From positions 124,001 through 188,000 of the forward strand of contig NZ_CP087999.1 in assembly GCF_021044625.1 (NCBI RefSeq): 64,000 nucleotides of DNA, written 5' to 3'. Shown in pieces: positions 60,227-64,000 of the stretch. The position numbers and the translations under genes were made by a program. Origin of the DNA: Geomonas sp. RF6 (GTDB lineage: Bacteria > Desulfobacterota > Desulfuromonadia > Geobacterales > Geobacteraceae). Each line of letters begins with the position of its first letter. The first letter of the stretch is position 1. The notes below the pieces were generated by a model, which saw only the letters and a list, made by a program, of their open reading frames with translations, made no database searches and was not told where the DNA came from.

Positions 60227-60583
60227 CTACTCACCCTCCTCCGGTGGCGGGGCAGGCGTCACCGTTTGCCAGCCCCCCGGGCACTGTTTCACATACGGAT
60301 AGTAAGCCTTGGCATCCTGGCAATAGTACCAGTACTGCGAGGCTTCCGGTGCCGGAGCCTGCTGGACATACACCTCCGGTGAACGTTCGATCACCACGGT
60401 CCGCGGCGGCGGGTAGTAGTATGTCGGGCCCCACCACAGCGGGCCCCACACCGGCCCGATGTAGACGCTGGCGCCCCCGTGGCCGTGGCCGTGCCCATGG
60501 CCGTAACCGCGGGCGGACGCCGGTACCGCGCCTGCAAGGATGACGGCAAAGACAACCAAAGCAATGCGACTAGTTCCTTTCAT
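60227..60583 (-). CDS. Small exported Gly/His- and Tyr/Pro-rich protein
   Basis: 118 residues with a signal peptide (IALVVFAVILAGAVPASA). The mature protein starts with a GYGHGHGHGHGG run that could bind metals. WGPLWWGPTYYYPPP follows, then a cysteine-containing C-terminal motif (YWYYCQDAKAYYPYVKQCPGGWQTV) common in small exported proteins of Proteobacteria. It is the first of two envelope genes; the AGGGGGCGAGTTGC region precedes the ATG. Confidence 0.8.
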   Translation of the reverse strand: MKGTSRIALVVFAVILAGAVPASARGYGHGHGHGHGGASVYIGPVWGPLWWGPTYYYPPPRTVVIERSPEVYVQQAPAPEASQYWYYCQDAKAYYPYVKQCPGGWQTVTPAPPPEEGE

Positions 60584-60959
60584 GCAACTCGCCCCCTCTT
60601 GCTGAAGTAGAAAATGTTCATGTAATGTCGGGACGTCTCTTCAGCGCAATTATACAGTACTACAACAATGTGAAAGCAATGTGCAAATAATGCGGAAAAG
60701 AAGGTAAGAGTAGATGAAGGCATCTGTGCGGCGCTTAATCTGATAACAGCACGCTTCGGCGTAGAAGTATCACAAAAAGGATGAAGGATCAACCTGGCAG
60801 ACTGCAACAGGCGCGTGCAGGAAAGGGAAAAATGCAATGGTGGAAATTTGCCGTGAGAGAACTTCTGAAGCAGAGCCTGAGGTTGATGTGCAAATAAGAG
60901 GCGGATTAGGGGTTAGAGAAAACAAATGCAATAGTTGAAGGATGTGCGAACTCTTTCTC
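60584..60959. other. Intergenic region, nothing identified
   Basis: About 375 AT-richer bases between the exported-protein gene and the tRNA-Gly promoter. Small open frames have no ribosome binding site. The promoter of the minus-strand pair is presumably near its left end, but I cannot fix it. Confidence 0.5.
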
Positions 60960-60988
60960 TTGACTGCGACAGCGCCATTTGCTATAAG
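60960..60988 (+). promoter_or_regulatory. Sigma-70 promoter of tRNA-Gly
   Basis: TTGACT (60960-60965) and TATAAG (60983-60988) with a 17-base spacer, ending 14 bases before the tRNA. Confidence 0.75.
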
Positions 60989-61002
60989 AGTCACCTCACT
61001 GA

Positions 61003-61077
<75 letters not shown>

Positions 61078-61090
61078 AACAAACAAACAC

Positions 61091-61118
61091 AGCCAGGCCT
61101 TCGGGTCTGGCTTTTTTT
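61091..61118 (+). terminator. Rho-independent terminator of tRNA-Gly
   Basis: AGCCAGGCC-TTCG-GGTCTGGCT hairpin (one mismatch) followed by a seven-T run, 13 bases after the tRNA 3' end. Confidence 0.92.
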
Positions 61119-61122
61119 GTTT

Positions 61123-61211
61123 GTGCGCCAGGCAGGGCGCGTGGTGCACCATCCTCTCAGAGTGGGTAGCTCGCAGGTGACTAGGAGGTGCAAGTCCTCT
61201 GTGCAGGTCCT
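61123..61211 (+). mobile_element. 5' remnant of a group IIC intron
   Basis: Immediately after the terminator T-run the sequence begins GTGCGCCAGGCAGGGCGC. This has the GUGCG 5' boundary of bacterial group II introns. About 50 bases on comes CTAGGAGGTGCAAGTCCTCT, the domain I type hairpin seen in these introns. Class C introns insert just behind rho-independent terminators, as here. No reverse transcriptase, domain V or 3' end follows, so only a truncated 5' fragment remains. Recognition is by motif memory. Confidence 0.55.
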
Positions 61212-61519
61212 TGAATGCCAGCTACGGTTATTGCCTTCTCCTCCTCCCACGCCCTCCACAGTTCGCCGCCTCCGGCCTCGATCGGCAGGAATTGTGGGTA
61301 CAGAGAAAGAGGCCCTTCATTTGCGCCAATGACTCGTCTCTACCGTTGCGGATTCGTTACAGCCCCTTGTAGCGCCACTTTTTTCTCTCATGCCTTTCCA
61401 ACCCCGGCCGATACATTGGGGAGCCACTGCTTTTTGCGGCTGAGAGCCTCCGGTGAGAGTCTCTACTCGTTGCTGTTATAAGGCTTTAGCGGAGTGGCAG
61501 GGGGTCGTTGAGACGTCAC
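61212..61519. other. Intergenic region, nothing identified
   Basis: About 300 bases between the intron fragment and the sensor kinase gene with no gene, clear promoter or repeat visible. Confidence 0.5.
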
Positions 61520-63364
61520 ATGAAGCAAAAATTTCCTTTCATCCTTCTCTCGGTTGTCGCAGTGGCGATGGTCATGACTATTGCGAACGCTGTCATATTT
61601 GAGCAGGTACGCGCGGAGGGGAAGCGACAGGCACAAGTTCACGTTGAAACTTCGCTGAGGCTTTTCTGGCATCTCCTGCACAGCAAGGGAAAGGGGAGCT
61701 ACTTCCACGAGGACCGCGGCCGCCTTCTGGTGGGCAGTTATGTGATAAACGGGAACTCGGATGTGCCGGACGAGGTACTCGCCATCACTGGCAACAGAGC
61801 CACGGTGTTTATGGGCGATACCAGGGTGGCAACAAATGTGGAAGACCGCCATGGCCGCCGGGCTATCGGAACAAAGCTCACAAGTCCCGTCTATGACATG
61901 GTCATCAGGAAGGGACTCCCGTACCGGGGGGATGCCCGAGTCCTCGGCAAGCCTTATGTCACCGCCTATGACCCGATAAAGGACGCTAGCGGGAAGACTA
62001 TCGGCGCACTCTTCGTTGGGGTGGAAAGCGACCGCAGAGCATTGGGTCTGAAAGTAGTGGCGATCAACACCGCCGAGGCCGCTATCTTCCTGTCGTTCGG
62101 CCTTTTTGTGCTTCATATCCGCAGACGCTCCGCGGACGCCATCCACAAGCAGTTTCGCTTCCTGCAGGTATTGCTCGACACCATTCCCAGTCCCATCTTC
62201 GTAAAGGACCGCGCTGGGCGCTACTGCGAATGTAATGTCGCGTATGAAGAGTTTGTCCAGGTGAAGCGCGAGGATCTTGTGGGGAGGACAGTGCACGACC
62301 TCTGGCCCGTCCATCTTGCGGACCAATACCACCGGATGGACCTTGAGCTCTTTGCAGGCGGGGGGGTGCAAACATACGAATGCTCGGTCAAAAGCGCCGC
62401 CGGGACCCACCTCGACGTCATCTTCCTCAAGGCTGTCTACCGCGACGCCGCGGGCCTTCCTGCGGGACTCGTGGGAGTGATCCTCGACATTACCGAGCGC
62501 CGGAAGCAGGAACGTGCCCTGCGCGAGGCACAGAGCGATCTCATGTATGCGTCACGCCTGGCGGGAATGGCCGAGACGGCAACAATAGTCCTGCACAACG
62601 TTGGCAACGTGCTGAATAGCGTGAACGTATCTGCCGGCATCATCAACCAGTGCATTCGTAGCTCGAAGGCTCCTGCACTCCGGAAGGCCGTGGGGATGAT
62701 GCAGGAGCACAGAGACGACCTTGCTGCTTACCTCTCCACCGACGACAGGGGGAAACTCCTTCCGGAGTATCTGGCGAAGGTAGTGGAGGTTATGGAGATG
62801 GAACATCAGGATATCGAGAAGGAGATCGATGCGCTGATCCGCAGCGTGGAGCACATAAAGCAGATTGTTGTGACTCAGCAGCGCTTTGCCGGCACGACGA
62901 GCATCGTCGAGCACTTGCAGGTCCGTGACCTGGTCAGCGACGCGTTGCGTATGGACGCCGACTCCGCGGCCGGAAGCGGTGTGACCATAGTGGAAGATAT
63001 TGACGAGATGCAGGAATTTTCACTGGACAGGGCGCGGGTGCTCCAGATTCTGGTCAATCTGATCCGGAACGCCAAGCAGGCGGTCTGTGCTCGCGAGGGG
63101 AGTGGCGGACGAATTACCATTTCCGCCGGGGTAGTGGACGAGGAAAGCTTGCGCATTTCCATCGCAGACGACGGCATAGGCATCCCGGCGGAGAACCTCA
63201 CACGAATCTTCAATCACGGCTTCACCACGCGCAGGAACGGTAACGGCTTCGGCCTGCATTCCTGTGCACTCGCTGCCAAAGGTATGGGCGGCTCTCTGAC
63301 CGTCCACAGCGATGGGCCTGGAAGTGGTGCCACCTTTACCCTTACCCTCCCGATCGGGGCCTGA
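61520..63364 (+). CDS. Sensor histidine kinase with Cache and PAS domains
   Basis: 614 residues. Membrane helix 1 (FILLSVVAVAMVMTIANAVIF) and helix 2 (INTAEAAIFLSFGLFVLHI) bracket a periplasmic single-Cache-like domain (GNRATVFMGDTRVATNV, YVTAYDPIKDASGKTIGALFVGV). A PAS domain follows (LLDTIPSPIFVKDRAGRY), and then an atypical phosphoacceptor helix with the His in TIVLHNVGNVLNSV. The HATPase has LVNLIRNAKQAV, ADDGIGIPAE, GFTTRRNGNGFGLH and GSGATFTLTLP. It should autophosphorylate in response to a periplasmic ligand. No response regulator is adjacent. ATG 61520 is preferred; an in-frame TTG at 61508 behind a G-run is possible. Confidence 0.88.
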   Translation: MKQKFPFILLSVVAVAMVMTIANAVIFEQVRAEGKRQAQVHVETSLRLFWHLLHSKGKGSYFHEDRGRLLVGSYVINGNSDVPDEVLAITGNRATVFMGDTRVATNVEDRHGRRAIGTKLTSPVYDMVIRKGLPYRGDARVLGKPYVTAYDPIKDASGKTIGALFVGVESDRRALGLKVVAINTAEAAIFLSFGLFVLHIRRRSADAIHKQFRFLQVLLDTIPSPIFVKDRAGRYCECNVAYEEFVQVKREDLVGRTVHDLWPVHLADQYHRMDLELFAGGGVQTYECSVKSAAGTHLDVIFLKAVYRDAAGLPAGLVGVILDITERRKQERALREAQSDLMYASRLAGMAETATIVLHNVGNVLNSVNVSAGIINQCIRSSKAPALRKAVGMMQEHRDDLAAYLSTDDRGKLLPEYLAKVVEVMEMEHQDIEKEIDALIRSVEHIKQIVVTQQRFAGTTSIVEHLQVRDLVSDALRMDADSAAGSGVTIVEDIDEMQEFSLDRARVLQILVNLIRNAKQAVCAREGSGGRITISAGVVDEESLRISIADDGIGIPAENLTRIFNHGFTTRRNGNGFGLHSCALAAKGMGGSLTVHSDGPGSGATFTLTLPIGA

Positions 63365-63691
63365 CGCGGAGTACCACAAAAGGCGCAGGAGGGGAGCGCC
63401 GTGACGCTGTGGTGGGCGATCGATGCAGTTCGCAAGGGGGGCACCTGTCGATCATCAGCGCGTACGGCCCCCTTCTTCCTCTTTCCAGTGCAGTGAAGCC
63501 TCAGCCCGCCACCGCTCTGCATCGCGAAGAGCTAACCCCGCAGGCGGCAGAAAATGCCTCGCCATTTCCCCACAAGCGACGCAGGCTGTGCAATTCCCTT
63601 ATTACCTTCTTGAGGAAACCATCGAAGTGGTGATATTAAATAGGGCGTTTCGGTCACAGCTGGCAAAAAGCGAACAGGAATAACTCGATCT
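63365..63691. other. Intergenic region, nothing identified
   Basis: 327 bases between the kinase and the aminoacylase gene. No gene with a ribosome binding site, terminator hairpin or repeat is evident to me. Confidence 0.45.
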
Positions 63692-64000
63692 ATGGCCTCA
63701 TATCTCTTCAAGTGCGCTACAGTCGTGGATGGTTCCGGAAGTCCCGCCTTTCGAAGTGACGTAGCGGTGCGAGACGGCAGGATAACCACAGTCGGGACGG
63801 GGGGCGCAGCAGGCGCCACGATTATCGATGCCGAAGGCCTCGTCCTTGCCCCCGGCTTTATCGACATCCACAGCCATACAGACTCCACCCTCTTCAACTA
63901 CCCCCACATGGAAAGTAAGGCCTTTCAGGGGGTAACGCTGGAAGTGACCGGCAATTGCGGCCTCGGCGTTTTTCCCGTGCGGCAAAGCCACCGGAAGGAA
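63692..64000 (+). CDS. N-acyl-D-amino-acid deacylase (D-aminoacylase), 5' part
   Basis: The first 103 residues are visible. They start MASYLFKCATVVDGSGSPAFRSDVAVRDGRI, the small N-terminal beta domain of amidohydrolases. The metal-binding entry GFIDIHSHTDS and then QGVTLEVTGNCGLGVFP follow, as in D-aminoacylases, where the Cys of the NCG motif is also a zinc ligand. The enzyme removes acyl groups from N-acyl-D-amino acids, for example in cell-wall or D-amino-acid salvage. The gene runs off the right end. The ribosome binding site (CAGGAATAAC) is weak. Confidence 0.88.
   Translation, partial: MASYLFKCATVVDGSGSPAFRSDVAVRDGRITTVGTGGAAGATIIDAEGLVLAPGFIDIHSHTDSTLFNYPHMESKAFQGVTLEVTGNCGLGVFPVRQSHRKE

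Overview
The window looks like a chromosomal segment of a GC-rich Geobacter-type anaerobe (Desulfuromonadota, Geobacteraceae). This is inferred from gene style, Geobacter-like palindromic repeats, a butyryl-CoA type beta-oxidation operon and a Cache/PAS sensor kinase. No rRNA or species marker is present, so the assignment is an inference.

Left flank (1-10 kb): a possible stand-alone peptidoglycan hydrolase with an overlapping secreted partner, a methyltransferase, NhaA, a Pal-type lipoprotein, a small membrane protein, a GH15 glucoamylase/trehalase overlapping a divergent glucose-6-phosphate dehydrogenase homologue, a DUF2795 protein, an aberrant tRNA-like gene and a DUF354 protein.

Centre (9.8-53.1 kb): a nearly unidirectional minus-strand type VI secretion system (T6SS) of about 43 kb. 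All thirteen core genes are visible (tssA to tssM, including hcp, vgrG and clpV), plus tagF and tagJ. From upstream to downstream the cluster holds four parts. (1) An unusual envelope module (53.1-45.5 kb): FlgT-like, CsgG/TPR lipoprotein, CsgG/FlgO-like with six FnIII domains, a CXXC-less thioredoxin-fold protein, a tandem LPP20/FlgP-like protein and two small secreted proteins. (2) A phospho-signalling module (45.5-40.5 kb): Ser/Thr kinase, tandem-FHA protein, a protein with five ETV(I/L/V)L motifs in its tail, and a protein resembling the TagH C-terminus. A PP2C phosphatase and an FHA/lytic transglycosylase lie at the far end (9.8-12.2 kb). (3) The core apparatus (40.5-22.2 kb). (4) Effector islands (22.2-12.4 kb): a CHAP-like amidase with two unknown genes next to an IS30 element, then VgrG, a DUF4123 adaptor, a lipase effector with ankyrin lipoprotein, a PAAR-like protein, and a muramidase with a secreted partner.

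Right flank (53.1-64 kb): a possible sigma-54 promoter for the T6SS, a CRP-like palindrome, a small gene, a four-gene thl-hbd-crt-bcd operon behind a promoter carrying twin palindromic operators, a PAP2 phosphatase, two small envelope proteins, tRNA-Gly(GCC) with its own promoter and terminator, a probable group IIC intron remnant directly behind that terminator, a sensor histidine kinase and the start of a D-aminoacylase.

The main idea worth testing is that this T6SS is coupled to an outer-envelope module resembling the flagellar FlgO/FlgP/FlgT ring proteins, and to a kinase/FHA circuit using a multi-site ETV-repeat scaffold.
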